A DNA stretch of 64,000 bases from Musa acuminata AAA Group (Eukaryota; Streptophyta; Magnoliopsida; Zingiberales; Musaceae). A program made the position numbers and the translations under genes. The stretch covers positions 33,914,501 through 33,978,500 of the forward strand of contig NC_088344.1 in assembly GCF_036884655.1 (NCBI RefSeq), given 5' to 3'. A model generated the notes under the pieces. It was not told the origin of the DNA. It worked only from the letters and a program-made list of their open reading frames with translations, and searched no databases. Positions 42,966 to 55,617 of this stretch are shown here, in pieces. The first letter of the stretch is position 1. The number at the start of each line of letters is the position of its first letter.

Positions 42966-45200
42966 GGAGGATAAACAAACTCTATGACTTGAAGGCTATC
43001 AGTTAGAAGATTCAATCACACGCTAACGTGCATACGAAGAAACACCACATCTCGGATTATCCAAGTCAAAAGTTGACAAATTATGCCGACCAAAAAGAAA
43101 AGGTCGTCTTTATCTATTCCCAGTGAAATGCTTAGAAGCCCCCATAAAAGTTTCAGCAAGTGTGTATGCATCTAAAGAACCTCATGGCTTCGGTCCTACT
43201 TTTATTTGTGGCCGTGTCTTGCAAGTTGCACTCATTACATCATCTAAGTTAAAGAGTAGAAGGTTGAAATGGATAGGCACGACTGACAATTTAGATCTGC
43301 TTGCAGGAAGTCAAAGGCTACAGTAGTGACTCGAAAGCTCCCCCAGCAATCAATGTTAAGCAAGCATGGCAGCTTTAGAGGGCCACTATAACACTTCAGA
43401 CTAGAAAACACTGCTGATACAGAAATTGTTTCTAGACTTTTTACACTTAAAAGTTGCATTAACCTGCTTTGTTAGCAAATGAATGTGCATTCTGCCACAG
43501 ATTGATCGACATGCATGAGCACCACCATGAATGCCTGCTCTAAATTTGGTAGGAAAATATCCTAATCCCTTGACGACTCTTCTCTCCTGAAAAGTCGGTA
43601 AATTTGGCCGCTGTCATTGTTTATGAAGCAAGTCATTGGACACTGTCTTGACCGCAGCATCCAGCGTCGAACGAAGGAGATATAAGTGGCAACACTAAAT
43701 CTTGTTTTCAGCTTTATCATAGAAGACTTCTTACCGACATCCACTTAGATCATTCATATCAAGAGCACACCTCATGATCATTCTCACCATCTCATCAAAG
43801 GACCAAGTGTTAAATGCCATGACAAAGATCTGAGCTGGGATGTAGCAACACATTACAATCACATTTATCAGCCAAAACCTACATCTATGGACCATCTCCT
43901 GTCACAGCAATCACATTCCGAGGACAAATCTTGGTCTCAAACTCTTCTGCCCAAGAACAAATCATCTTGGATGACTACGTTTCATCGACCGCTACCACCA
44001 GTCGGAGGCTAATTGGATGCCAATCCCACTTGTCTTGTCCTCACCAACGTCTATCTTAACATGGTGGGAATGCAGTGAAGCTGCGACCAACCACATGGAC
44101 GGCGGAGGCAGAAGGGGGCTTGGCTCCGAGTGTACCATCCACCGGCTTAGTGGGGTAGAATCTCTCGTTCCAAAGCATCACATATTTTATGTAGTAGTAG
44201 AAGTAGTAGTAGTAGGTGGCAAATCGTCTCTTCTTATCAGGTCATCCATCACAAACACTGTCCCACCTACCTACCAAACCTTCCTCTACAACCTTGGTAT
44301 ATGTGGCATTTCTTGGCACCACCATGAGTTGGCAGTGAGGGTGGGGGCATGTCAAAGATACCACCTTGATGAATAAATCATGATCATGTTTGGGGAAAGT
44401 TATCCCAGTGATCTAAATTTGGTCAGCTTTGATGATGACATCTCGTATTTTATGAGGAATATAGGATGAATGATCTGAATGTGTTGCACGTAAGAAGCGT
44501 TGAGGAGCACTTCATCAAATAAATTCAACAATCATGCTTATAAGACATTAATACTGTCATCCTTGATTTAACATGATCTGACTTGTTTAAGTCAGATGAT
44601 TATAAGCACGATAAATGTGCAGCATTATTCATGTTAAAAAAAAGATGACTAATAAAAAAAATATCTTAATTTTCAAAAAATTAAGGGGGAAAAAAAGGAG
44701 TTACACCTTTAATTGAATTCCCACTAAAATCTTATTTAGCTAATCATCCTATTTAAGATCTTAACAAGACAAAGATCATCAAGTAGCTCAAATGTGAACG
44801 GCGCTGCAAACGATCAAATCCAAATGGGCCAGATTCAACATCTCGGCCCGACACGAACCAATTTGATGCGACGCGTTGGTGCTGTCATTTGACCAAAGCA
44901 ATTAAAGCCAACACACTGATAAGGACACACAAACTATTCGTCGTGAAACATTGTCATCACGATCTGCTATCGCTCGCGTAATCCATCCAATGGCTGAACT
45001 CAAACTGCGACGCTCCTGTGGGACGGCCACATCACGTGGTCCACCCACGTGTTTAGACAAGTATGCCATCGAAAATTATCAATATGAAGGGAAAAACAAC
45101 ACTATAAGTTTACAATGTTTTATTTTTATTTTTATTATTATTTTTATCTATTTTTATTTATTATAATATTTTTTTATTTGACTTGTTTATAATGTTTTCC
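42966..45200. other. Intergenic between the two NAC genes, part 2
   Basis: No gene recognised. A (GTA)n-like short repeat lies near 44195-44216. Open frames at 43123, 44017 and 44951 lack motifs. An AT-rich poly-T-type tract runs at 45119-45180. Confidence 0.45.
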
Positions 45201-45251
45201 AATAACGTTTACAATGTTTTATTGACTGTTGAAAACATTGTAAACATTATT
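45201..45251. repeat. 20-bp inverted repeat (hairpin), possible MITE remnant
   Basis: AATAACGTTTACAATGTTTT (45201-45220) and AAAACATTGTAAACATTATT (45232-45251) are complementary at 19 of 20 positions around an 11-nt loop. A second GTTTACAATGTTTT lies at 45109-45122, and ACACTATAAGT occurs on both sides (45098 and 45259). That suggests a small foldback element about 170 bp long. Confidence 0.6.
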
Positions 45252-45269
45252 AGAAAGACACTATAAGTG

Positions 45270-46520
45270 ATATTATTTATATTGTAACAGATAAAAAAAT
45301 ATATATTATTTGAGAAAAAGTAAAATAGAAGATACGAGAAATATCTAGAATGTGAATATTTTATATTTAAAAAAAAAAAAAACTCTCCAAAGTACAACGT
45401 TGGCTTCTTTCTTTTTCCTTTAAGAAAGAGAAAGGGGAGACCTTTTCCTTTCTTCCATACTCAAGAGGACACGTGACCAACAAGTAATTTGCTGTCCGAT
45501 GTTCTAAAATCGAATAAAAAAAGTGGTGTGAATACAGGTTGTCAAAATCAACCCACACGTGACAGAAATGAAAGCGTCAACGAAAAGGACTCGACTGCTC
45601 CGAGGTTATGCCCTTTTACCCATGGTTTGCTCGCATCGGAATCCTCGGCGTCGGCTGAGAATTTTCTACAGCCGCCGCATTAATCCCCAGTCGTATGACT
45701 TTGTGTTCCTTTCGACACTAGTGACTGGGCCCATATGATTCATCATCTAAAGTACCTAACTAATCAAAGAATTATGCGATGCATAATGCAAGAACGGCTT
45801 GCTTGGTGGACAAGAAAGAGACGTACGTCCGGAAATGAAAGGCGCCCAGATGCAATGCACGGGCATGGCGATAGGGCGTCACGACAGTGACATCCAGAAA
45901 CCCCCTAACGGGTGATGGCACCGCCTCGCAAGGTTTTAACTGGGGATGTACTCATCACGGCCCCCGTAACTGTGTCACCTTTCCGCTTCCTTGTCTCTTT
46001 TCGCCGTCTCCAGGTCCAATGGATCCCATGTGTCATCATTCCATGTTCTCCATGAAACCCTAGCTCGCTGTCGATCCTGCTCCCTTACGTGAGCTGAAGG
46101 GTTCTGAGCAAGGGAGACAGACGTACGTACATGTTCATGTCGTGAATCCCCGCCTCCTTGCACAATGGCTGCGTAATTAACAGTGCTAGTCCCTTCGACT
46201 CCAAATTACATCGGCTTCATGCAATTTATACATGTGTACGGTATTTGTACGCTAAGTAATAATGAAAATTCATACTAAATGTAGCAGAAAAACAAAATTG
46301 ATATGAAACGATGAAAACACAGAAATGAAATCAAAATATAGAGCATTAAGGTGAATTATGCATTAAATAAATATAATATAATATGAATTATGCATTAATA
46401 TGTAAATTTACCTGAACTGAACGGATTGGTTCGAGCCTGGGTAGGTTTCTGCGGGCAACAGCACGTTGGTCTTCGCCACCTTGACCAATGCAGTCGGCCG
46501 CCTCACGCGAAGCTTCCCGG
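45270..46520. other. Intergenic upstream of the ATAF-like NAC gene
   Basis: No gene recognised. Contains ACGTAC and ACGTG motifs (45827-45835, 46118-46131), which may be regulatory for the downstream NAC gene. AT-rich after 46200. Confidence 0.4.
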
Positions 46521-46526
46521 ATCCTA

Positions 46527-46532
46527 CACGTG
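46527..46532 (+). promoter_or_regulatory. G-box/ABRE-type element upstream of the ATAF-like NAC gene
   Basis: CACGTG in the context CTACACGTGGTTG, 30 bp before the TATA box. ACACGTGG is the core bound by ABF/bZIP factors, in keeping with ABA and stress induction known for ATAF/SNAC1 genes. Confidence 0.55.
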
Positions 46533-46556
46533 GTTGCTGCGACCCATCCATTCCCC

Positions 46557-46563
46557 TATATAT
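46557..46563 (+). promoter_or_regulatory. TATA box of the ATAF-like NAC gene
   Basis: TATATAT in CCCCTATATATCC, about 100 bp before the ATG. Confidence 0.65.
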
Positions 46564-46663
46564 CCAACACGATGGGAGTTCAAAATATCTCGACCACCAG
46601 CTTCTCAACAAAACACACACCCAACACCGGCAAAGAGAGATCGAGCTCACAGGAGACACGAGG

Positions 46664-47799
46664 ATGGGAAGGAAGAGAGATGCTGAGGCCGAGCTCAACC
46701 TGCCACCGGGGTTCCGGTTCCACCCCACCGACGAGGAGCTCGTCGTGCACTACCTGTGCAGGAAGATAGCCTGCCAGCGCCCGGCCGTACCTATCATCGC
46801 CGAGATCGATCTCTACAAATATGACCCTTGGGAATTACCAGGTATTGTAACCATCCAATGATATAAAAATCAGTTGATTTGTTTTTTTTTTTGGCCGAGG
46901 AAGATATCAAATGGTTTCCATACCTGTGGGCTAAATTGATTTGGCTTTGTATGTTTGTGATGTGAGCAGACAAATCATTGTTTGGACAAAGGGAGTGGTA
47001 TTTCTTCACCCCCCGTGACCGCAAGTACCCAAACGGCTCGAGGCCGAACCGGAGTGCCGGGAAGGGATACTGGAAGGCAACTGGTGCCGATAAGCCGATC
47101 TCGCCCAAGGGGAGCAACAGGACCGTTGGGATCAAGAAAGCTTTGGTCTTTTACTCCGGGAAGGCACCACGAGGAGTGAAGACGGACTGGATCATGCATG
47201 AATACAGAGTGGCTGATACAAACCGCAAATCCAATAAGGGAAGCCTCAGGGTAATAATACAAATGAATAACATCTTATAAAAATTGCTCAGAGAAGTGCA
47301 GGTGATAATTAATACCTTTCTGTTTCTTAAAGATGATGAATGGTTCGCCGTGTTCATGCAGTTGGACGACTGGGTTCTTTGCCGGCTATACAACAAGAAG
47401 AACACCTGGGAGAAGATGCAGCAGCAGCAAAAGGAGGAGACATCCTTCGGATTGACCATGGATTCATTGGACGATACAGGGTCGGACAGCTTCAGGACGC
47501 CAGAATCCGATGTCGAAAACGATGATGTGCTGCCAGACTTCGATGATTTAGGTTATCCATCCCAAGCTTCTACTGGAGGACAAGCATTAAGCACCAGCAG
47601 AGCAGTAGGACTCCAGATGGTCGAAAAGATTGAGAAGGAAGATGAGTGGTTCATGGACTTGAAACTGGATGACTTGCAGAGCTCCTTCATGGGCTTCGGA
47701 TCAACACCTTCCATGGATGCAACAAACCAAGATTATTACTTCCAATCCTTTGCACCTCCAATGCATAGACCAAGCGGCACCAACATGTTACCATTCTGA
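46664..47799 (+). CDS. NAC transcription factor, ATAF/SNAC1-like
   Basis: Three exons: 46664-46841, 46970-47250, 47362-47799; 298 residues. NAC domain about residues 12-165: [70 protein letters not shown]...[29 protein letters not shown] and [13 protein letters not shown]. The set [25 protein letters not shown] with [17 protein letters not shown] is typical of the ATAF subfamily, known for drought, salt and ABA responses. The C-terminal region is acidic with Gln-, Asp- and Phe-rich patches, and serves as activation domain. It is a nuclear DNA-binding protein. Both introns occupy the conserved NAC positions. The promoter carries a G-box and a TATA box. Ortholog number is not assigned. Confidence 0.95.
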
Positions 47800-49053
47800 A
47801 TTAAGTTGAAAGTCAAAAATGTAACTAGAGTACAAGAATAGGGTAGTATAGGAGGATGGCAGATCAAAGATCTAGTTAATATCAATGGATTTATTTGCTT
47901 CATTCCATGCATTACATACAAACGCTGGTTCATGAACGTAGCATCAAAGCTGATGCACATGTGCTATCAACTAAGTATTGAACTCGATCATAATTTGTCC
48001 TAAAACTCTAATAATCGTTTTCTGATACGACCGACTAATGACATCAAGATTTAACTGTTCTTCAATTTAGAACGAGAAACATATGCAACATTTTATGGTG
48101 CTACTACCATTCTGATTCAGCAAACTGAGATTTTGAGCATCAAAATCTACAAACAAACAAAAAAAACTATGTATATGCATGGGCACAAAAATCTTTCATA
48201 AACCTCATAGAAGATACGTGTCAAACATGAATAAATTAAACGAGAGAGCCACTTCTACACCAAGGAATTTTTTTTCCATGCAGCAACAAATACCTGATGG
48301 AGAAATTGTGTGAACCATGCTATACAAATCCAAAAATCCATGATACCTGGAGACAATCAATTCATCCCAATGAACACAAATGCATGGGTTAGTAGCAGCA
48401 TTCAAATAAAGGATACACTGGTTGAGCGACCCATTATTTCATCAGAATAACTTCTATGCTGCATGGACCATGCACGCAGAAGGTATAGCCAACTGCAAGT
48501 TGTCAGATGTGTTACCAAAAAATTAGGCTGGATATGTAAATAATATTCGAAGGGTGTCAAACAAATCAATTAGTTTACGTGGTGCAGACATGGCTTATTC
48601 TAAAACTCACTATGCCATTTCTTAACTCACAGCCACGATCAACAGAGGATATCACATGATCACCAGCAAGACCATTAGCTAACACCATACTATAGTATAC
48701 TCCTAGTGAGCAAGCAAAGAAAGTTGTTTAGGAAAAAGCAGGGAATCAAGTTGGGCGAATAAGTGGAAATGAAGAAGAGGATCAAACAATTCTCAGAATT
48801 CCCTTTACATGCAGATGCAGATCATAATTATCTAAAGACCCCAGCTACTAAAACCCTCACCAAGTATAAAAAATATAATGCTTATATTTTAGTCAGTATC
48901 CAGCCTTTCACATCTGAAAGAAACCTTAATCATTCAATGATCCATCCAATGGATATGGAACTTTTGGTAATAGTTCAACCCTTTGTTGATTAGAGTAGTA
49001 ACTTCATCATGAAAGGTGTAAGTATAGACTATCGGACATAGACTAACATAAGA

Positions 49054-49090
<37 letters not shown>

Positions 49091-49979
49091 CCTTTTTGCA
49101 AAATTAATTCAACATTCCTTATCCCATGTTGGGGTCCCATCATTAAGTGTCATCTAGCAACAACCAACGGATAAAATACCACATGAACTTAACATTGCTG
49201 CCATGAAGGCATGAAGTGATGATTCAATGACTGAGCGATGTAGGGGCCTAGGAGATCATCAATTTCTAGTTTTCCAGTTCAGGTAGTAACTCAGTCTATG
49301 CTATATAAATCACCATGCATGAATGTTCCTAGTGCACCATATATTGAAGATGGCAAGCAAATTTGGAAAAAGAACGTATTTGCAGAGACAGGTAACACAA
49401 AACAGATAAACATATGTGAGCACTAAAAAGACTAGGACAAGATTAGCATCCTACGAGTGATCTTATAAAATTTTGCTATAGAGAAATGGCAAGGGATTTT
49501 TCTTTCACAAAATGCATAGAGAAAATTGAAACACACCAATCTATGGGGATTCCGGACCGATGGTTGTATCCCAGGTGTGTGTGTTGTGGGAGGGATAGTT
49601 GGTTATCATTAGCATAGGTAACTCTTCAGAAAAGACAGAGGTATATTCCCTGCTCTCTAGAAGACATTTTGCGAAAAATACCTCATTGATTCTTCATCAA
49701 GGATTCCAGAAAAACTTGCTTGTTTTCCAGTTCTACCCCCATCAGACAGACAGCTCAGTGACCTCTTTACCAGAAGCCAGAGCTTCGACCATCTCCTTGT
49801 TTGCATGCGGTCATAATGTTTAGAATCATATTCCTGTTTACTATGCAAAAAATGAGCTGTGCATCACAGCAAATGCGGGTGTCACTATCACGACTTGACC
49901 AATTCTCCGCCATTTTCTTCCACTTTTGTACACAAAGACTGGCATGTGATAGGACATATTCTAGTACCGTGGCAATAGT
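47800..49979. other. Intergenic downstream of the ATAF-like NAC gene
   Basis: The 3' untranslated region is probably to about 47900. The rest is AT-rich without recognised genes. A (GA)n microsatellite lies at 49057-49088. Short frames (48763, 49599, 49657 minus) show no motif. Confidence 0.5.
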
Positions 49980-51015
49980 AAGTAGTCACGTCAGCACCAA
50001 CGTAAAGCCTCAAGATTGATATAGTGCATTGCGTCGACGTGACACCTCGGACTTGGATGGAACGACCGCTTGTTCCCGTGCTGTCCGAGGCCATACGAGA
50101 CGACATCGCATAGCACAAAGCTGCTCCAGAAAGCTCGAAACGATGCCGTGCAACGCAAATCCATGTAGGTCAGTTGGCACTCGCATAGGAGGTACAAACC
50201 AGTCACCCGAGAAGTCGGCCGCCATTAACAGATCACGCACAATCGACTCTCATTTGTAGATATAAAGTCAACCCCCTGATCGACGTCAAGGGAAGGACTT
50301 CGAGCATTTAACTCCCTCTTACTTCACTCAACACTAACTTAACCTTTAGAGGGGTCAAGTCGGGAAATTCCTTTCCCGACCTTGGCCTGTGTGCAGGAGC
50401 TCGGTGACGAAGAAACAAGCCACTCACCAAGGGAGAAGACCGCACTCGAGAGACGAGGCTCAAACTCAACACGACCCGACACTCGCTTCCACCACCCGAG
50501 CATCCGTGTGGACAACCTTGCGCCTTCGGGATTGGACCGAGCCGTGCTGACACCTCAGCCACGGCGTAAAGGTTCACTAGCATTTTGACGCTAGAGGAAG
50601 GGCCCGACGTCGTAAGAGCGTCCCCAATCGAGCAACCCGGGAGAGCGCCCTGGAGAAGAGCCACCCCCGACTCACCCGACCTTTGGTTTTGGAGGGCAAC
50701 TCCCCACTTCCTCCAAACCTAGAAGGGAATACCTCGAACGCGACCCCTAGCCGCTATTGGCGATTGTTCAATGATCCCGAGTTGTCGCCTCCCAGGACCA
50801 TCATGGGGCAGTCAGCTATCTCAGCCGAGATGTTCCTCAACCTCACCCACTAGGTGCAAGCATTAGCTGGGATGATACAGACCATCGCACGCTTCATACT
50901 TCAGCTAGCTCAGCACACGATTCTCCCCCCCCACGACCGCGTGAGTAACCTTGCGCATCCGGGATTGGACAGAGTCGTGTTGACACCTCGGCACGGCGTA
51001 AAGGTTCACTAACAA
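49980..51015 (+). mobile_element. Truncated Ty3/Gypsy (Tat/Retand-like) fragment
   Basis: LTR-like sequence ends TTCACTAGCA at about 50582. It is followed by TTTTGACGCTAGAGG, the leader type I associate with Tat/Retand PBS regions (TTTGGCGCTAG...). A gag start then reads MGQSAISAEMFLNL at 50803, with VQALAGMIQTIARFILQLAQ after an in-frame TAG. At 50941 the LTR-end text returns (AACCTTGCGC...GGGATTGGAC...CACGGCGTAAAGGTTCACTAACA), duplicating 50510-50582. So a leader-plus-gag stub of about 360 bp lies between two LTR ends. A TATA-like TATAAAG is at 50261. The left boundary is uncertain. Confidence 0.6.
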
Positions 51016-52589
51016 CATGCATCCTCCATCCACCCACATATTGGTTCCCCAGCCGTGTCCTGTTTGCTTCATTGTGCTCATCAATTAAAACGCCCTATTT
51101 CCTCTCCTTATCAAAGAAGTCAGTGAAGGTCACATGTCATACAGAAGAGAGACGTCTCTGCAACATATCAACAAACAGGTTATCCGCTTACTGACCTTGA
51201 TGTGCTTACGCTAAAGAGAGCGCACCGAAACCAAAAAAATATTCACCGCAAAGCCAAACTATTCGAGAACATAGAAGACGTCTATAGATCACCGACACCC
51301 ACATCGCACCCGAAAGACCATTGCCATCATCGCTGTCCTAGAGATCAAAGATTGTTATACCTGGTAAGGAAGGAGGTGACCGCACAGCGATCCAGCCGAG
51401 TCACTGCCATCTGGTGCTGATCATCTTATGTTGTTGAGATGGGAAAAACTGGAACTGATCTGAGAGGAGTGAAGGGCGTGGAGAATCATGGTGGCGTACG
51501 GTCTTGTTGAAGGAGGAGAGGGTGAAGCGTAGTAGGATAGAATTTTGGACATGTGAACGATGTGTTTCCATCCCTTTTTTTACCCTTCTTTGCTTTTCGC
51601 CCTTCGCGGGCTTTGTCCAGAAGACCAACTGGCACAATCGAACCGAAATCCTTAGAAGTCATCCCCAAGCTCTTGCCTCGAGTTTTTTGGTCCCACATCG
51701 TGGAGCACTCTTAATCAGGCCCGAGTTGAGTCTTACTGATGAGCGCATCCATAATCCCAATTGCTAGATATACTATCCATAATCTTCGTCTCTTCCTCCC
51801 CAAACAACCTATCAGAAGAGAAAAAAAAAGGAAAAACTCAATTTTTATCTCAATTAACGTCAAAACTGCAGTTCGTGTAAGGTCTTAATTAGCAGACTAA
51901 AGAGCTAAAATCGCTAAATATGATTCACCAACCAAAAAATGGGAGCAACAATTGTACCTCTACCGAACTTTAGAAAGCAATTATCCAATTAATTCAATCA
52001 TAGACAAAAAGACATAATGTCCTGCATAATAAATCTGCCCTAAAAAGGTCAGCTGTGAGAGATCATACATCAATCACCTAAGTCTCCCGTTGCCTGCTTG
52101 TGGTAGACCCCCTTTCATTTTTATGAGGGCGTTTTGTCACCATTCATTCGATACCGCTCCCCTTTTAATTCAGTTTTTGAGAGCATCATTCCCGAAAGCT
52201 TGTTAACCTCAAAAAGAAGACCAGTGGAAAATAAGAAGCTGCAAACATAGGGAGTTCGAATGTGTCGAGGCCAACCCTTTTGAACAGTGCAACGCAAGTC
52301 TACATCATGGCCATTAAAGAGAGACACATTCCATATAGCACACAGAATAAACTCGATCTAAATAACAGTAACCTTTAGAAAGGACGCATCAGAATTATGC
52401 ATTTACAGTGACAGAAAGAAACCAGAATCTGCCGGTTATTCTGTAGCATTTGAAAGCCTTAGTATATTGTCGGCAACAAAATCTTCTAATGCCATTGTTT
52501 GAACCACAATCTATCCCTGCTAAAGTAAAAACGTCGATGATTTTCTCTTTTGCAGGAGCTTCCTAAGGTTACAATAAAATAGCAAATTG
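51016..52589. other. Intergenic, no gene assigned
   Basis: Mixed composition. Open frames around 51401-51767 on both strands and 52121-52327 (minus) lack motifs I recognise. TGGTCCCACATCGTGG at 51689-51704 resembles a phrase common in plant repeats. A degenerate repeat is more likely than a gene. Confidence 0.4.
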
Positions 52590-52836
52590 GATAAATATTA
52601 TTAAATCTCGAATTTTAATGAGAAAACCAATTAATAATATTTATTTGATCTATATTTTGAGTGACACAAGAAACTTCGATCATAGAGAGACAATTTAGAT
52701 AAGATGAATCATGTTAAGTCGGAATGAAACATATCAGAAGATTGGATGTCGAGCCAAAAGATCAATCGACATATCGACAGAAAGCTTCGAGCCATAGGTT
52801 CGAGCATCGAGTCAAGAAGAGCGAAAATTACATTAA
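52590..52836 (+). mobile_element. Old LTR fragment related to Copia B, left part
   Basis: ATTAAATCTCGAATTTTAATGAG (quoted in pieces: ATTAAATCTCG, AATTTTAATGAG) parallels the B LTR start TGTTGAATCTCGGATTTTGATGATG, mostly by G-to-A changes as expected for decay of methylated DNA. Later GTCGAGCC/TTCGAGC motifs continue the likeness loosely. It appears to be split by the Gypsy inverted pair, with a possible right part at 60526-60900. Confidence 0.45.
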
Positions 52837-52854
52837 GAAAGTCGATACTAACTC

Positions 52855-55617
52855 TATCACACCCCCCGAATTATCGCATTCATGAGATGTGACCTTGTCT
52901 AAAATCAATAATATTATAATTCATCGTCAATTCAATCCAGGATCCAATCTAACAATTTGAGGATACTAAAAACCATTCAAATCAATATTCACAATTCATA
53001 AACCTATACATTTCATAAATCATACTCCACTTCACTCAGAGAATTCATAAAATCCAAAAGTAACTCAACTAAACATCAACCACAACACAAATTCATAATC
53101 GTAGAAATATATACAATCACAAAAAAAAAATATTTACCATGACTTCATAATCCTTATACAATTTAAACATATCATTCCATAAACATGAGCGGTCCTTAAA
53201 ACTTTTACAACACATAAGTATCAATATATCCTTAACATTACATCAGAAGTAAAGTATACTATACAACAAAAACCTATCAACCAACAAAAATTAGCCCAAA
53301 AATCTTCTAGTCTTTCACTACTTCAACTCAATTCTAGCTTTTCAGTGCGTGACAAGCTACCCTGAAAAATTTATATAGCAACGGGGTGAGCATAAAGAGC
53401 TCAGCAAGCGACTAACATATTCATGACGATAGGAGAAGTTCAAGCAGACTTAGTATTAAGATAACAAAAGCAGAAATACAAGTGTTCATTTGAAATCATC
53501 TCATTTGATATAAAAATCACAAAGAGTTACCTCATTCAAAAACAGGCGTTAGACTTAACAATGGGAGAAAGGAAATTGGAACATTTCATTGGCAAAAGAA
53601 GCATTTAGGCATGTATCAAATGACACATGAAGCATTTAGGTGCATATCAAAAGCGTAAGAGTGTTTGAGAGCATAACAATGACATACGAAACACTTTAAA
53701 GTATAACAAGTGAACCGAATAATAAACACAAGCTTGTATGTCGTTTTTGATGTAGCATGTTTTTCATTTCTATCCAAAGCATAAATATAAACTCATAAGC
53801 AAAGTTTTGAATATCATATCAAAAACATAGAGAGCGCTATGAGACCATATACATAATGTGATTCATCCATTTCTGGATAACCACCAAGCATAAGTCTCCC
53901 ACGTTTGTGAGCTCCATCCACCCACGTCTGAATGAAGTCAATGGGGGTCGACAGAGCATCGCGGGCTCTATGAATAACTCCCTTTACCATTTCTGGCAAA
54001 GGTTCATAATATCCCACAAGACACCAGAGTACAAAAGGGTAGTATGAACAATAACATTGACACATATCGGAAGCACATACGGAATAACAGAAATATGTGT
54101 GTCTTTATCAAACAAGGAGATGCAAACAAAGCATTACATAATAAATTTCAGATATACAACAATTTCAGGATGAATAATACAAGAATTTGAAAGGACTAAT
54201 ATAAAGCTCAATTGAAGAAGAATTTAGCAGAAATCAAATTTTCAATTCGATGAAACTTGAATAGGCAAAACCCAACAAAGTTTTCAATTCTAGCAGAATT
54301 TCCTGGTACATTTCCTGAATTGTTTGAGTGATCAAGCAAGCTCCAATTCACTAAAAATAGGTGTCATTGGAAAGTTGTATCAATCTATTTTCAGATGAAC
54401 TAAAATTAGGAAGTTACAACAAATAGAGTAAAGGAAGGTCAGAATTGATCTCTGTTTTGCAGAATTGAAAGAATCAATTTAAACATATGTTTCAAAAGGC
54501 AAACATACTTCAAAATTTTCAAATTAGGTGTCAAAAAAAAATATGCGAATCTAGTTTCAAAAACAATAAGTTTTCTATATTTCAGAATTTTCACTAAAGA
54601 GTTATGAGCAATTTAATAATAAAATATCAGAATTGATCATCTCTGTTTTGCAGAATTGATAGAGTCAATTTAAACAGATGTTTCAGAAAGCAAACATACT
54701 TCAAAATTTCTAAATTAAGTGTTAAAAGAAAAATATGCGAATCTAGTTTTCCAAGAACCAAGTTTTGCATAATTCAGAATTTTCACTAGAGAGTTATGAG
54801 CAATTTAGTAATAGAAAGTCAAAAATTATAGTATCTGTTTTACCGAATACATGAGGTATTTTCATTCATATATTTGGATAAGTAAATTTACTCCAAATCT
54901 TTCAATTTTTATATCAAATGAAAGCTCCTTTGATAAGTCTCCTTTAATTTTTATATAAAATCTTTCAATTTTCAATCTCCAAATCATTCATAAATCTCCT
55001 TTCGTATGAAAGAGATTTTTTCTCAATCCGAATTTAGTGCAAAAAGTTACGACCACACAGGTACTAAAATGTCAAAATCTGAAAAATTTCATATTCAACA
55101 TTTGATGTATAAACGACATAGATATCTTACATGTAGCCACAATCTCCCAATTTTCTAAAAAATCAAGGTGAAAACAATGATCAAAATTTATCTCTAGGAT
55201 GGGTTAGAACACTTGTCTTAAAAAGTTTTATTTTCTAAATGTGGAGGAATTGATGCAAAGCCTTAAGCCAAGATAAAACTTCTTCAATTCTTTCTCTTTC
55301 TCTTCTCCTTCAATTCCTTCTCCTCTTCTCAAGTTATGTTGGCTGCAAAGTTTCCCTTAATTGTGTCTTAAATTACTTAGGTTTGACTCATGCTAAAATA
55401 GTGAGGTGGCAAGCATGCATGGAGGTTTAGGTGTCAACTTTAGAATAAATGCAAGTGGCTCATCCTTGCTAATGCCACAAGTCCTCCATACAATTTAATA
55501 TTGATATAATAAACTGAATTGTTAAAGTACTATATAAGCATTTTTTATGATAGGTAAAAAAAATCCTCATATTTACAAATAAATTCTTATAAATTTTTAA
55601 AAATGAGGGATGTTACA
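52855..55617 (-). repeat. Gypsy LTR, left inverted arm
   Basis: On the minus strand it starts TGTAACATCCCTCATTTTT (55617) and ends GGGGGGTGTGATA (52855). It holds a tandem repeat of about 195 bp (AGAATTGATC...CTCTGTTTTGCAG...GAGTTATGAGCAATTTA, about 54430-54815). The frame at 53814-54065 is part of a conserved LTR block also seen in the other arm. Confidence 0.85.
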
